Assembly: GCF_021462225.1 (NCBI RefSeq)
Contig: NC_061801.1
Coordinates: 5,390,125 to 5,454,124 of the forward strand
Origin: Girardinichthys multiradiatus
Lineage: Eukaryota; Chordata; Actinopteri; Cyprinodontiformes; Goodeidae
DNA: 64,000 bases
Direction of reading: 5' to 3'
Under the pieces are notes generated by a model that was given only the letters and a program-made list of their open reading frames with translations, searched no databases and had not been told where the DNA came from. A program made the translations under genes and the position numbers. Shown piece by piece: positions 22,147 to 30,462 of this stretch; position 1 is the first letter of the stretch, and each line of letters begins with the position of its first letter.

Positions 22147-22488
22147 ATGTCAGCGCGTATAAAAAGGAATTTACCATTATTCAGAGCTTTGTACCAGGCC
22201 TGTCCACAGAAACGTAAAGATATTCTCGCACACTGCTCTCCCGACTTTATTCAGGCTCTGTGCGAGATTGCACTGAATATCCTAAAAGGTAACATTAAAC
22301 TATCACCCTCTCAACACCGACAATTGAAGAAACAAAGAAATATCATCAGATTGTTGGGTGATAAAAGAACCGGGATAAAAACTAAACAGTTGGCTCTCAA
22401 AAAGCAACGAGGTGGTTTTATTCTGCCCATCTTAACGGCTCTTGCACCCTTGATCGGTGATCTAGTGGGTGGAATCATCAGGAGATAA
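22147..22488 (+). CDS. Small basic Polinton protein with hydrophobic C-terminus
   Basis: A 113-residue, Lys/Arg-rich protein that starts six bases after the ATPase stop. It has an N-terminal helical part (LFRALYQACPQKRKDILAHC), a basic middle (HRQLKKQRNIIRLLGDKR) and a glycine/hydrophobic tail (GGFILPILTALAPLIGDLVG) that could form an amphipathic or membrane-active helix. I recall similar short proteins in the capsid gene neighbourhood of metazoan Polintons, so a virion core or minor capsid role is likely but not shown. Its TAA stop overlaps the next start as TAATG. Confidence 0.75.
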   Translation: MSARIKRNLPLFRALYQACPQKRKDILAHCSPDFIQALCEIALNILKGNIKLSPSQHRQLKKQRNIIRLLGDKRTGIKTKQLALKKQRGGFILPILTALAPLIGDLVGGIIRR

Positions 22489-23318
22489 TGTCTCTCAGAA
22501 CATCGCAGAAGATGTTTCTCATTTCCCCTCATCAATTCAAGCGTCTGACCCAGTCAGACACGTCCATCAGACAGACGGCGGAGGAGAATTTGGATGCTGA
22601 AATGAGAGCGATATTAAACGAGCCGGGTTTGACTTCTTATGAAAAAATCAAGAGATACGATGCTCTTCTCCAGAGGTATCTGACTTTACTTAAGCAAGGT
22701 GTCAAAGAAGAAAAACAGCGGGTCAGTTTAACGCTGCAGCGTGACACAGAGGTTCCTGAACATGAGCGGTCCCAAGAAAAACAAGGCCCAGGGCAGGACG
22801 AGGCCCCTAAGGATCAGGTTCTTACGGAAGTACTGAAAAGCCTTCCTAAACACAATCGTAAAAATGCCGAGTACATTTTGAAGAAATTATCCGAAAGAAG
22901 TGAGAGTTGGACTTCGCGAGGTGAATTTGTATTTAACGGAAATATTATAAAGGGGTCCCACATGATTGATTTGTTGAAAAATCTCATGCTTCCGTTTAAA
23001 AAATCTGGAGCATCACAAACCCGAGGATGGTCTGATTTTCTACACTCCATGTCAGAAGTAAACATACCTATATCTTCAGTCATTAACCCTTATGCTCGTG
23101 AAGAATATAGACGTTTCAAAACAGAGGGTACATCGATTGAAAATGGGGGTACACCCCCCAGCGTTAAGCAGAGAAGAAAAAGAAGAAGAAGGCAGATAAC
23201 TCATTCTCCCTACTGGTCGAGATCTGAGCTGGAAGATCCAAAAAATGCTGATGGGAGATCAAAAAGGTCTCTTCGTAAGACGACACTACCACCCCGATGG
23301 ATTACATTTTCACCATAA
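22488..23318 (+). CDS. Conserved Polinton protein of unknown function (276 aa)
   Basis: The ATG overlaps the previous stop by one base (TAATG at 22486-22490), which suggests coupled translation from one transcript. The first part is helical and charged (EKIKRYDALLQRYLTLLKQG); the middle holds a compact segment (RGEFVFNGNIIKGSHMIDLL, then GWSDFLHSMSEVNIP); the C-terminus is basic, with RRKRRRR near residue 232. The GS-x-x-x-DLL ... GW-x-x-F pattern resembles a protein often placed beside the capsid genes of animal Polintons, whose function I do not know. A DNA- or capsid-associated role is inferred from the basic tail. Confidence 0.75.
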   Translation: MSLRTSQKMFLISPHQFKRLTQSDTSIRQTAEENLDAEMRAILNEPGLTSYEKIKRYDALLQRYLTLLKQGVKEEKQRVSLTLQRDTEVPEHERSQEKQGPGQDEAPKDQVLTEVLKSLPKHNRKNAEYILKKLSERSESWTSRGEFVFNGNIIKGSHMIDLLKNLMLPFKKSGASQTRGWSDFLHSMSEVNIPISSVINPYAREEYRRFKTEGTSIENGGTPPSVKQRRKRRRRQITHSPYWSRSELEDPKNADGRSKRSLRKTTLPPRWITFSP

Positions 23319-23361
23319 ACCGTTATAAGAAAAATGAAACATGTAGTCTATTTCTTTTATT

Positions 23362-23378
23362 CAATAAAATATTTATTG
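23362..23378. terminator. Shared bidirectional poly(A) signal
   Basis: CAATAAAATATTTATTG contains AATAAA on the plus strand (23363-23368) and AATAAA on the minus strand (complement of 23372-23377). It lies between the rightward gene ending at 23318 and the leftward gene ending at 23501, as expected for convergent transcription units. Confidence 0.7.
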
Positions 23379-23500
23379 ATTATATTTTTCAAGTCTAACT
23401 TCGTTCTCTACTTCACACACTAACATATGATATCATTACACAAATATTAAATCATAAGAAGAAAAAAAAAACAATGAAAAAAAAATAAAAAAAAGACATT

Positions 23501-24043
23501 TTAAATTCCATAACAATCCAGAAACATCTCCAAAGAGCATGTTCCGTGAGTATAAAATGTACAACTTTGATTAATGACACACTTCTGATATTTTTTCACA
23601 AAGTTAGATACCATTAAATCATTCTTAATCACATCTCCGGTGTATTTCGACAACACTTGCTGCATTGATAATCCGCACGCTCTATGACATAGATAAAAAA
23701 TGCAATGGTGACCGCACACAGTGGACAGAGTGTTTTGAAGCTGATTATTATGATACAATATTTTTGAGGATCTGTCTTCTAAAAATGTTACGATGCTTGA
23801 CGGGTAGAACTCAAAATCCGGAGAGAATCCATAAGAGTCAAAAAAGCTGGATTGACCATTCTCATCCAATGTCAGAGCTAGCCAGTGTTCCCCCGGCATG
23901 TGTGAAGGATGTGTATTCACGATAAAGTAGGCCGGCCCTGGGAATTTGTCAGCTAGCAGCGGCAGCTGGTCGCACGGCCACACACCGCAAAACAAATCTT
24001 CCAGCAGATGACGCATCAGGCTCTCAATTTCATGATTATTCAT
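23501..24043 (-). CDS. Adenain-like cysteine protease (virion maturation)
   Basis: A 180-residue protein of the adenovirus-protease (C5/Ulp1-like) type that is expected to cut capsid precursors. The catalytic histidine lies in GEHWLAL (residue about 52), followed by the acidic FFDSYG (about residues 67-72). Then come a Gln-containing stretch and the nucleophile in VCGHHCIFYLCH (Cys about 114). Length (about 180-200) and motif order match the family. The frame is intact. The start lies 12 bases after the stop of the major capsid gene, so the two are probably on one leftward transcript. Confidence 0.9.
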   Translation of the reverse strand: MNNHEIESLMRHLLEDLFCGVWPCDQLPLLADKFPGPAYFIVNTHPSHMPGEHWLALTLDENGQSSFFDSYGFSPDFEFYPSSIVTFLEDRSSKILYHNNQLQNTLSTVCGHHCIFYLCHRACGLSMQQVLSKYTGDVIKNDLMVSNFVKKYQKCVINQSCTFYTHGTCSLEMFLDCYGI

Positions 24044-24054
24044 GCCTGATTAGA

Positions 24055-25362
24055 TTAATAATAATCCACCAGCACACGCCTCTTTGAATCAATCTCTAAA
24101 ATAGAATCATAACAAGCGTAGATGATCAGCGTGGTGGTATATGGCAACGGGTTTCTGAAGCGCATTTCCAATCTTAAATTCCCACTGGAAACTGGAGATA
24201 GAGCATCTGTGTCCTCACCCGGGTTAAGATTAAATGTGAATAGAGAGTATCCTTGATTAAATTCCTGACGTGATATACTCAGTGGAAGATCTTTTAGATG
24301 TCGTCCTGTAGCCGTAAACAAGTTGCAATACTCTCTCACTGAATGACCTTGGTTAAAATTTGGCTGGAAGGCTTTAGCAGGAATTTGTCTGCCATCCTTA
24401 CACAAAGCTAAATATTCCATATCAAAATGATTAAAGTCAAACGGATTGAGATTGCGTGTTCCTGTAAAAGCGTCATGATCCAGTAACGCAATCACCACAT
24501 ACTTGGGAAAGATGCCTAAGAAAAGATTCTCTTGGTTGCATACCCTTGAATTTTCAGGGATGGAATATGTTTTTACATTCACACGTGAAAGTGGATACAG
24601 AGCATTTGCTTTCATTAAAGCTGAAGCGTGCCCCAGTCGTACAGCTGGAGAGACAGTAACTTTTTTGATAAAAAGAGATGCTCCTAATATCCTGAGTTTG
24701 TAAGTGGAGTCTCTTGCGGCCATGAGACAAAAGGCATCGTTGGCTCTTGTAAGTTTAATTTTAAGGTCAACAGAGTTTAAAAGAAGTCTCTCGCAGAAAA
24801 ATATGTCGGCATGCAGGGGGCCTAGGAGATGTACCTCCCTGGAATTTGCCGTAAAGCCTGCTCTGCTGTCAAGACCTTGGTTAGGGCCGTTAGTTGTAAC
24901 AATAGAGTTCAGAGCACCTGCAGTGTCTTTATAAAAAAGACCAGAGCTAAACTGGGTTTTTAAAGAATCCTCAGAAAAGTTTAACAATGTCTCAATCATG
25001 GCTCTATATGGATGTGTAGCGCTGGATTGTGAAATCATTCGATCTCCGAGAGTGACGTCACACTGACTGAAGATGGTGTTTAACGGGTAGTTGATGAGCC
25101 CTACAGGTGCATCATCTGGCAGGTTTGTTCCATTCTCGTTAGTAATTTTCACTCTGAGATGCAACAGCGTATCGTTGAGATCCAGATACTTTTCTCCGTC
25201 TCCCGGAATGAAAAACTCGATCGGCCCTCCATCGGTGATTGCTGATAAAGGCTGGATCTCGGTGTAAATTTTATCTTCGATCGATAGCTGCGTCATCGGG
25301 GCAGAAAATAAGTCCAACTCTGCCAGCGTGCACTCTGATGATTTGTTATGTAAAAGAGCCAT
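24055..25362 (-). CDS. Major capsid protein (double jelly roll, F54H12.2-like)
   Basis: A 435-residue protein resembling the family called F54H12.2-like in animals, which is the Polinton/adintovirus major capsid (hexon-like) protein. Diagnostic segments are SELDLF-type TLAELDLFSAPMTQLSIE near the N-terminus, GPIEFFIPGDGEKYLDL at about residues 46-62, and NTIFSQCDVTLGDRMIS at about 94-110. The C-terminal part has NLRLEMRFRNPLPYTTTLII. Length fits the animal Polinton type. The ATG overlaps the stop of the upstream core-protein gene as TAATG, again hinting at coupled translation. The frame is fully intact. Confidence 0.92.
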   Translation of the reverse strand: MALLHNKSSECTLAELDLFSAPMTQLSIEDKIYTEIQPLSAITDGGPIEFFIPGDGEKYLDLNDTLLHLRVKITNENGTNLPDDAPVGLINYPLNTIFSQCDVTLGDRMISQSSATHPYRAMIETLLNFSEDSLKTQFSSGLFYKDTAGALNSIVTTNGPNQGLDSRAGFTANSREVHLLGPLHADIFFCERLLLNSVDLKIKLTRANDAFCLMAARDSTYKLRILGASLFIKKVTVSPAVRLGHASALMKANALYPLSRVNVKTYSIPENSRVCNQENLFLGIFPKYVVIALLDHDAFTGTRNLNPFDFNHFDMEYLALCKDGRQIPAKAFQPNFNQGHSVREYCNLFTATGRHLKDLPLSISRQEFNQGYSLFTFNLNPGEDTDALSPVSSGNLRLEMRFRNPLPYTTTLIIYACYDSILEIDSKRRVLVDYY

Positions 25363-25805
25363 TATTTAAATATATCAAAACTTGCGGATGACTTCCTTCC
25401 TCTTCGTTTGTCAGCTGCGACTGATCTCCTTTTTCGCGTTTGTCGTTGTTTTTTAACCGTCCTTAAACGATCACCAGGGGGTCTTGTTCTGGGTCTTTTG
25501 GATAAAACCATAATTCCTGAACCTTCTTGACCGTCGATGTGTGCAGAACCACTCATTTTACTCACGGCTCTACCGATGACATCCGAAGCGATATTTGATG
25601 CAGCCGTTTTAAGATGGGGTTTTGCAATTGCAAATCCTTTTTTAACCAGAGGGGATACGAAGCGGAATAATTTTGAAAATAATGATCCAATTCCGCGTCC
25701 GTACATGACCGGGGCCCCATAAAACCCTGGCAGATTACCGCCTGATTGACTTACATAGTAATTTACAAAGCGATTTGGATCACGTCTCAGACTTAGATGT
25801 GCCAT
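25362..25805 (-). CDS. Basic virion core/condensing protein (adenovirus pVI/pX-like)
   Basis: Start chosen at the ATG at 25805 (MAHLSLRRDPNRF); an in-frame ATG at 25865 is possible but adds unrelated hydrophobic residues. About 147 residues. The N-terminal half has aromatic and glycine-rich sequence (GGNLPGFYGAPVMYGRGIGS) followed by an amphipathic helix region (FRFVSPLVKKGFAIAKPHLK). The C-terminal half is strongly basic (RPRTRPPGDRLRTVKKQRQT, KRRSVAADKRRGRKS). This resembles the membrane-lytic pVI plus DNA-condensing pX arrangement of adenoviruses, also proposed for adintoviruses. The role is inferred. It lies directly upstream of the major capsid gene. Confidence 0.75.
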   Translation of the reverse strand: MAHLSLRRDPNRFVNYYVSQSGGNLPGFYGAPVMYGRGIGSLFSKLFRFVSPLVKKGFAIAKPHLKTAASNIASDVIGRAVSKMSGSAHIDGQEGSGIMVLSKRPRTRPPGDRLRTVKKQRQTRKRRSVAADKRRGRKSSASFDIFK

Positions 25806-25917
25806 GTTCTCTCTTGCCTGCTTGATGCAGTGTTGAATGACCAGCGTAATATGAATGATAACCAATCAATCTTAGAGGTTATATACATATCTCTGGAATA
25901 GTTTATACAAATAAAAT

Positions 25918-26691
25918 TTATCTCAGGCTACGTTGTGATATCACCGGTCTGAAGTGTAGTCTTATGACGGTCTTTCCATAGACGAAATTTACAGGAACGT
26001 TTTGGTCCGATTTAATTTCTATATTGATATTTTCAATATGTCTTCTGGAGACTGGAAGGTAGTGGGCGGGGTTAAACGTCTGAGTAATCATATCACTGAA
26101 TGTGCCTTGTACTTTGACGGTCCGCAGTAAAGGTGCAAAAGTGTCGCCTACTATTTGTGGGCTGACCACGTCGCTGTAACAGTATAGGTGATAGAAACCA
26201 GCCTTTATATCCGCCGGAAAAGGAGCCAGTTTTGGTTCAGAAACATGAATCCATTCCCCTGGTTTCACGCCCATCATATAAGCTAGAGTGCTGAAGAAGC
26301 GTATTTCATACGGACTATTTGCTTGAAATGCAAATCTCTTTTGAACTTTGCTGAATTTAATGCGTAAACCCGATTTCAATTTTTTGAAAAACATTTCCAT
26401 CTCTGTCTCGAGTTGAACAACGCTGTTATAGTAGCCACTTCTGATCCTTTGCGTATTGATCTCCACATCACCAACCTTCCTCCATTCAAAGTAGGCATCA
26501 TAATCCGGTAAATTATGCCATGTATGAGGGTATGAAATCTCGGCTAATGCAACCATCCATTGGCCTTCTAAATCAATATGTTGAGCTAAATTTACACGGA
26601 AACTTGAACTGGTATTATTTTTAAACACTTCCATGCTAGCATTAGATGGAAGAGTAACGTAAAAGCCATCATCCTCTACCTGACGGTTCAT
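25918..26691 (-). CDS. Minor capsid (penton-like, single jelly roll) protein
   Basis: A 257-residue protein. It begins DGFYVTLPSNASMEVFKNNT, continues FRVNLAQHIDLEGQWMVALA, and ends with YGKTVIRLHFRPV, the pattern of penton-like minor capsid proteins in animal Polintons and adintoviruses. It would form the five-fold vertices of the capsid. Length is in the normal range (about 250). The frame is intact. It sits between the core-protein gene and the integrase on the leftward transcript side. Confidence 0.88.
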   Translation of the reverse strand: MNRQVEDDGFYVTLPSNASMEVFKNNTSSSFRVNLAQHIDLEGQWMVALAEISYPHTWHNLPDYDAYFEWRKVGDVEINTQRIRSGYYNSVVQLETEMEMFFKKLKSGLRIKFSKVQKRFAFQANSPYEIRFFSTLAYMMGVKPGEWIHVSEPKLAPFPADIKAGFYHLYCYSDVVSPQIVGDTFAPLLRTVKVQGTFSDMITQTFNPAHYLPVSRRHIENINIEIKSDQNVPVNFVYGKTVIRLHFRPVISQRSLR

Positions 26692-26729
26692 GATGCTGTG
26701 TCAACTGTGAGGTTTAGTGCAAACCTTTT

Positions 26730-27818
26730 TTATACGTTTCGAAGTTCATCAAACTTGATCCAACTGTTGAATTTCTCAGGCCAGTTTTTCCAGCTTACAA
26801 AAACCTGTTTGACTCCCTTGACCGTACGTCGTTTTAATATTTTTTCCACTTGATACATCTTGTCGTTAAATATTTTTACTTTTTGAAGTTCCTCAGCGTA
26901 AAAGGAACCCTCGATAGGTTCTCCATCCAAATCTTTGAGTTTGTATACAGGAGGAGAACGGGGTATCCGGTCATAGACTGTAAACACTTCATCCGTAAAA
27001 CTCTGTTCGTATTTTTTGTCAAACACTCCACGGACCTTGGATATTCTGACAAGATCCCCTTGTTTAAACGTTGTCACTGAGTCCTTGCAATATCTGTTGG
27101 ACTTGACATCATACAGATTCTGAAACACTTGAAAGGCATTTTCTGGGGTCACTTCCATAGGGCTCATTTTAATGCTGGAGTGGTAGGAATGGTTGTAGCT
27201 TCTAGCTAGGTTTTGCAGTACATCGACGTACCGCCGGGTATTGTTAGCTGTAAAATATCTCCACATCCTTGTTTTTAATGTGCGGTTAAATCTCTCGACC
27301 ACTGAAGCTTTTGCTTCACTCGCTGTGGCAAAATGTTCAATACCGTGTTTCTCCATTAAAACTTTAAATTTCTTGTTAAAAAATTCTTTACCGGCATCAG
27401 TCTGAAGTTTTTTGGGGATCTGACTTTCTGTAAAAACTGATTCAAATGCCTTTACCACCTCAGCGGCTGTTTTCCTCTTCAAAACTCGTACATACGCCCT
27501 TTTTGAAAAGATGTCAATGACTGTTAATAAATAATTATAACCATCATTTTCCATGGCCAGAGCTTGCATGTCACAGAGATCAGCCTGGAACTGCCTCAAT
27601 GGTCTGGTGACAAAAACTCTGTTTCTCGGGAACTTTATTCTTGCAGGTTTATGTAGAGTATAGGTATCTTCTCCTGATAAAAAATCTTTAACTTTTTCAA
27701 CCGCAACCTTCTTTCCCGTTTCATCTTGCATAACCCTCCTCAGCCTATCTACACCCCCAAAACTTCCCGGATTTGAAGGGCTATAATATACTTTCTTCAT
27801 CAGCCGTCTTCCTGCCAT
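26730..27818 (-). CDS. Retroviral-type integrase with C-terminal chromodomain
   Basis: A 362-residue integrase that inserts the element and makes the 6-bp target duplication. The catalytic core holds the DDE residues: first Asp in FQADLCDMQ (about residue 80), second in LQTDAGKEFF (about 142), and Glu in ASVVERFNRTLK (about 177), with spacing typical of the rve family. A C-terminal chromodomain follows (YQVEKILKRR ... QVFVSWKNWPEKFNSWIKF, about residues 320-358), as known for Polinton integrases and thought to steer integration toward chromatin marks. All catalytic residues are present and the frame is intact, so the protein could be functional. Confidence 0.95.
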   Translation of the reverse strand: MAGRRLMKKVYYSPSNPGSFGGVDRLRRVMQDETGKKVAVEKVKDFLSGEDTYTLHKPARIKFPRNRVFVTRPLRQFQADLCDMQALAMENDGYNYLLTVIDIFSKRAYVRVLKRKTAAEVVKAFESVFTESQIPKKLQTDAGKEFFNKKFKVLMEKHGIEHFATASEAKASVVERFNRTLKTRMWRYFTANNTRRYVDVLQNLARSYNHSYHSSIKMSPMEVTPENAFQVFQNLYDVKSNRYCKDSVTTFKQGDLVRISKVRGVFDKKYEQSFTDEVFTVYDRIPRSPPVYKLKDLDGEPIEGSFYAEELQKVKIFNDKMYQVEKILKRRTVKGVKQVFVSWKNWPEKFNSWIKFDELRNV

Positions 27819-27839
27819 CTCTGCCGATTACTTGTTAAA

Positions 27840-28147
27840 TAATGAGAAAAAACACACAGGAGGGTAGCTTTATCCTTATTTTTTTTTTATTTTTTATTTT
27901 ATTTATTTAATATAAACAAAAAACAACCAGAAAACAAAATCAGATAAAATGCAGATGAATTCAAACACTACTAGCTTTTTAAACAACACTTTTGGGAAAG
28001 GTTACTATGTTCCTACTTTAATTGTATTTAATAGTAAAAAAGAAAAAAGAAGAAAAATCATATAATGCAGATTAACTAAAGTACTGGAATACTAAAAAAA
28101 AAAAAAAAAAAAAAATTATACAACAACAAGTCATCAAACATGTGAGA
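27840..28147. other. A/T-rich Polinton intergenic segment
   Basis: Between integrase and the HPSQ accessory gene. It holds homopolymer runs (including a long A run near 28096-28115) and several TTTATT (minus-strand AATAAA) sites around 27880-27910 that may end accessory transcripts. I see no gene. Confidence 0.6.
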
Positions 28148-29041
28148 TCAGTTTGTCAGTCCATAGCACTCTGAAACAGAGTTAAGTTGTTTGAGATGTT
28201 TCTCATCGACCATGCGATCATAAACGTGCGCTATTGCACTGTGGATGCCTTGTACCGATTTCAGTTCATATAAAACCGTCTTGGCAATCGTCTTCACTCT
28301 GAAGTCATCCGCTTGTATGCTTCAAAGTACCAGAAGATTCTGAATAGCAGGAATGAGTTTGGGGGTTACGAGTCGTCGTACGATGCGTTGAAAGTTGACT
28401 TGGTAATAATCCTCCCCCAGTACCTCCAGGCAATGGTGTTGACGCTGGCTTGGGTGGTTCGTTATACATCCATAGCAGGTTTCTCTGACATAGTTCAAAG
28501 AGGTTATGTTGAATAAATGAAGTATCGCTGTTTTCACCGTATTGATGAGGGTGGTTGAGAACCAACCGTCAATTTCGTCCTCCTGGTTACTCTCATCCTC
28601 TGCTGAAGGCTGAGGGTCCTCCATCGGTTCCAGGGTTTGTGTAGGGGCTTCGGTAGAGGGTGAGTAGCCGGTGGCTACCTCCTCCTCCACGACCACCTTC
28701 ATGTCTTCAGGCAGGACATTCGCGTCTACAGACTCAGCCATGAATAGCGGTGATGGTGAGCAGAGGTCTGGAGAAAGCGGTAGATATTTCATGTTGTATC
28801 CTGTAGGTGATGCAGGACTGTAGTGGTTTTCTGAGAATGAGGATGTTGAGGTGGATGGTGAGAAGAGGTCAGGGGAAGGCGGATGATATGGTCCAATGTT
28901 GAAGCTTTCATCGTGCTCAGGAGAGAAGTGGATCTCTGCTCGGTGGTTGTAGAGATCCCTGTATGGTGTCGGTCCACTCATTCTCATGATACGATTCTCA
29001 GTGTCTGTGAGCTTGCAGTTATCCCCCCGTATATATATCAT
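28148..29041 (-). pseudogene. Accessory Polinton gene, unknown, with HPSQ zinc-like motif and one in-frame TGA
   Basis: Unrecognised gene. The open frame 29041-28322 has 239 codons, but the start is more likely Met at 28987 (MRMSGPTPY), because a TATATATA stretch at 29031-29038 could be its TATA box. The N-terminal half is Pro/Ser-rich and acidic (SPDLFSPSTSTSSFSENHY; EEEVATG). The C-terminal half is folded-looking and carries CYGCITNHPSQRQHHCL (C-x2-C-x4-HPSQ-x2-HHC), a likely metal-binding motif. A TGA at 28322-28324 interrupts it; the same frame then stays open for 57 more codons with similar amphipathic composition, ending in TGA at 28148-28150. A nonsense change at an Arg CGA codon is the simplest explanation. 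I recall HPSQ-type motifs in proteins of aquatic DNA viruses but cannot name a family. Confidence 0.65.
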
Positions 29042-29057
29042 AGGAAGGGGCGTGTCC

Positions 29058-30011
29058 TCAGAAGAGGGTTCGTTCTAAACGTAAAACAGGAAACGTCAGC
29101 GTTTTTTTCACTGACATGACATCGATCCAACTTCGTAACTTTTGGAAAAGGTCGGAAAGACGATGTCCAATTTCACTCATCTTCTCTGCCCAAGCTTCAA
29201 ACGGCAGAGCCAGCATTGTCTTGAATACGCCGCAGTCCTGATTGAAAGCCTCCAACACAAACAGATCTGAGGGACTCGTCCGGTTGTTCCTGCGTCTGCT
29301 TGCCCGAAAAGACCAGCGGCCATTTGCTGTGATTTTTGACCCCCACACTGCGCTAAAGAGAGGTTCTCTCTCAGCTATTTCAACATCGGATGGTATATGA
29401 AACATTCTCGCCCGTTTTACAGGTCGAGGAGACAGTTCATTTTCTTCTTCTTCTTCTTTCTCCCTCTCCTGCCTTGAGACTGTTTCAGGGCTATCATTAA
29501 GGTGCGGGATTGCAAGCTTTAACACAGCCCAGTCGCTGTGGGTGAGTGTACACAGAGCCAGTGATCCATTAAATACCTCGTCTTGATCCAATTGATACAG
29601 GCAAAGCTCTCCTATTTCATACATGAAAATATAACCCCAGCTGCCAACCAGGCCATATGGCTCCAAAGACCATTCTTCCTGCAGAGTCTTGAACGGGGGT
29701 CTTTGTACCCTGCAGATGTAGTATGTTGATTTCTTAGGAGCATTCAATTCACGGGATGAATACTGGTAGACGGTCACTGGGGTTTCGCACAGAACTGACA
29801 TACCTCTTGGCCGAACCGAGGTCTGATTTTCAACCATGGTTGTTGAAGTTGATTTTGGATCCTCATCATCGGTAGAGTATGTCACGACGGGAATTCCGAT
29901 AGGTATCTCCGTTGAGGAAGTATATGATGCAGTTGCTTGTTCATCATCATCATCTTGGCACGCGTTGCGTTTCTCCTCCGCTTGACGATAAACTCTCTTA
30001 ACTCTAGCCAT
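29058..30011 (-). CDS. Accessory Polinton protein of unknown function (317 aa)
   Basis: Unrecognised. Start chosen at ATG 30011 (MARVKRVYRQAEEKR); an upstream in-frame ATG at 30053 adds 14 residues. The N-terminus is basic then acidic (CQDDDDEQATASYTSST). A middle globular part (EEWSLEPYGLVGSWGYIFMY, LALCTLTHSDWAVLKLAIP) is followed by an acidic coiled stretch (EREKEEEEENELS), a short basic patch (RPVKRARM) that could be a nuclear signal, and an aromatic C-terminal part (ALPFEAWAEKMSEIGHRLSD). The frame is intact. It is the outermost gene at the right end, mirroring the spliced gene at the left end, a position where adintovirus-like elements often keep lineage-specific regulators. Function not inferred. 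Confidence 0.7.
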   Translation of the reverse strand: MARVKRVYRQAEEKRNACQDDDDEQATASYTSSTEIPIGIPVVTYSTDDEDPKSTSTTMVENQTSVRPRGMSVLCETPVTVYQYSSRELNAPKKSTYYICRVQRPPFKTLQEEWSLEPYGLVGSWGYIFMYEIGELCLYQLDQDEVFNGSLALCTLTHSDWAVLKLAIPHLNDSPETVSRQEREKEEEEENELSPRPVKRARMFHIPSDVEIAEREPLFSAVWGSKITANGRWSFRASRRRNNRTSPSDLFVLEAFNQDCGVFKTMLALPFEAWAEKMSEIGHRLSDLFQKLRSWIDVMSVKKTLTFPVLRLERTLF

Positions 30012-30218
30012 TGTTGAACGGGTGTTCTTTTTTTTTTCCAACGAATGCTGCATGTAAAGTGCAGAGTTTTATCTCTGTATTTAAAGTAAACACTAAGGCA
30101 CGCCCTATTGTTTTCATTGGGTTATTCAAGGTTTAACGATGCTTACAAACACACCCCCTCTATTTTTAATTGGTGCTGATGCCAAACAGTTTCCGATAAT
30201 ACCATATTTGTCTTGTTC

Positions 30219-30226
30219 TATTTATA
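30219..30226 (-). promoter_or_regulatory. Candidate TATA box for the right-end leftward genes
   Basis: The minus strand reads TATAAATA just inside the right terminal repeat, about 208 bases before the ATG at 30011. The left-end gene has the identical octamer at 15561. Inference from position. Confidence 0.45.
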
Positions 30227-30228
30227 AC

Positions 30229-30462
30229 AAACACACCCCTGTGTTTTAATTGACTCATTTAAGGTATTGCCCCTAATGACGACAACCAATCAGCATCCAC
30301 TGTTACGCCCCCCTTGGACACACCACCTGCTTGACCACGTGACCTCCTGCCCACGTGGCAACCACATGGCGCCCATATGGCCCCCACCGGAAATCCCGCC
30401 CTCACCGGAAGTCCCGCCCACCTGTCAAAATGTTTGATGAAAGGGTGCACTTAAATTCTCTC
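30229..30462 (-). repeat. Polinton right terminal inverted repeat
   Basis: About 234 bp. It carries the same paired motif at 30385-30401 and 30403-30419, with one base change in the first (GGAAAT in place of GGAAGT). It is longer than the left copy by a 22-base insertion near 30330-30350 containing CACGTG-like sequence. Confidence 0.92.

Larger units (their letters stand above)
14599..30462. mobile_element. Polinton/Maverick (adintovirus-like) element, 15.9 kb, near complete
   Basis: The element is bounded by inverted repeats beginning GAGAGAATTTAAGTGCACCC at both ends and by a 6-bp duplication GTGTCA. It encodes the hallmark set of Polintons: integrase, protein-primed PolB, FtsK/A32-type ATPase, adenain-like protease, major and minor capsid proteins, plus a basic core protein. 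Genes from 15691 to 23318 run rightward and those from 30011 to 23501 run leftward. The capsid genes, protease, ATPase and integrase have uninterrupted frames; PolB and one accessory gene carry in-frame stops. The four or so substitutions between the roughly 210-bp terminal repeats suggest about 2% divergence, hence a fairly young copy. An equal alternative boundary is AGAGAA...TTCTCT with an 8-bp duplication CGTGTCAG, because the flanking bases happen to extend the repeat. Confidence 0.95.

Noticed and set aside
28305..28565. 86-codon minus-strand frame with TPLPGGTGGGLLP
   Set aside because: Shadow of the HPSQ accessory gene in another frame.
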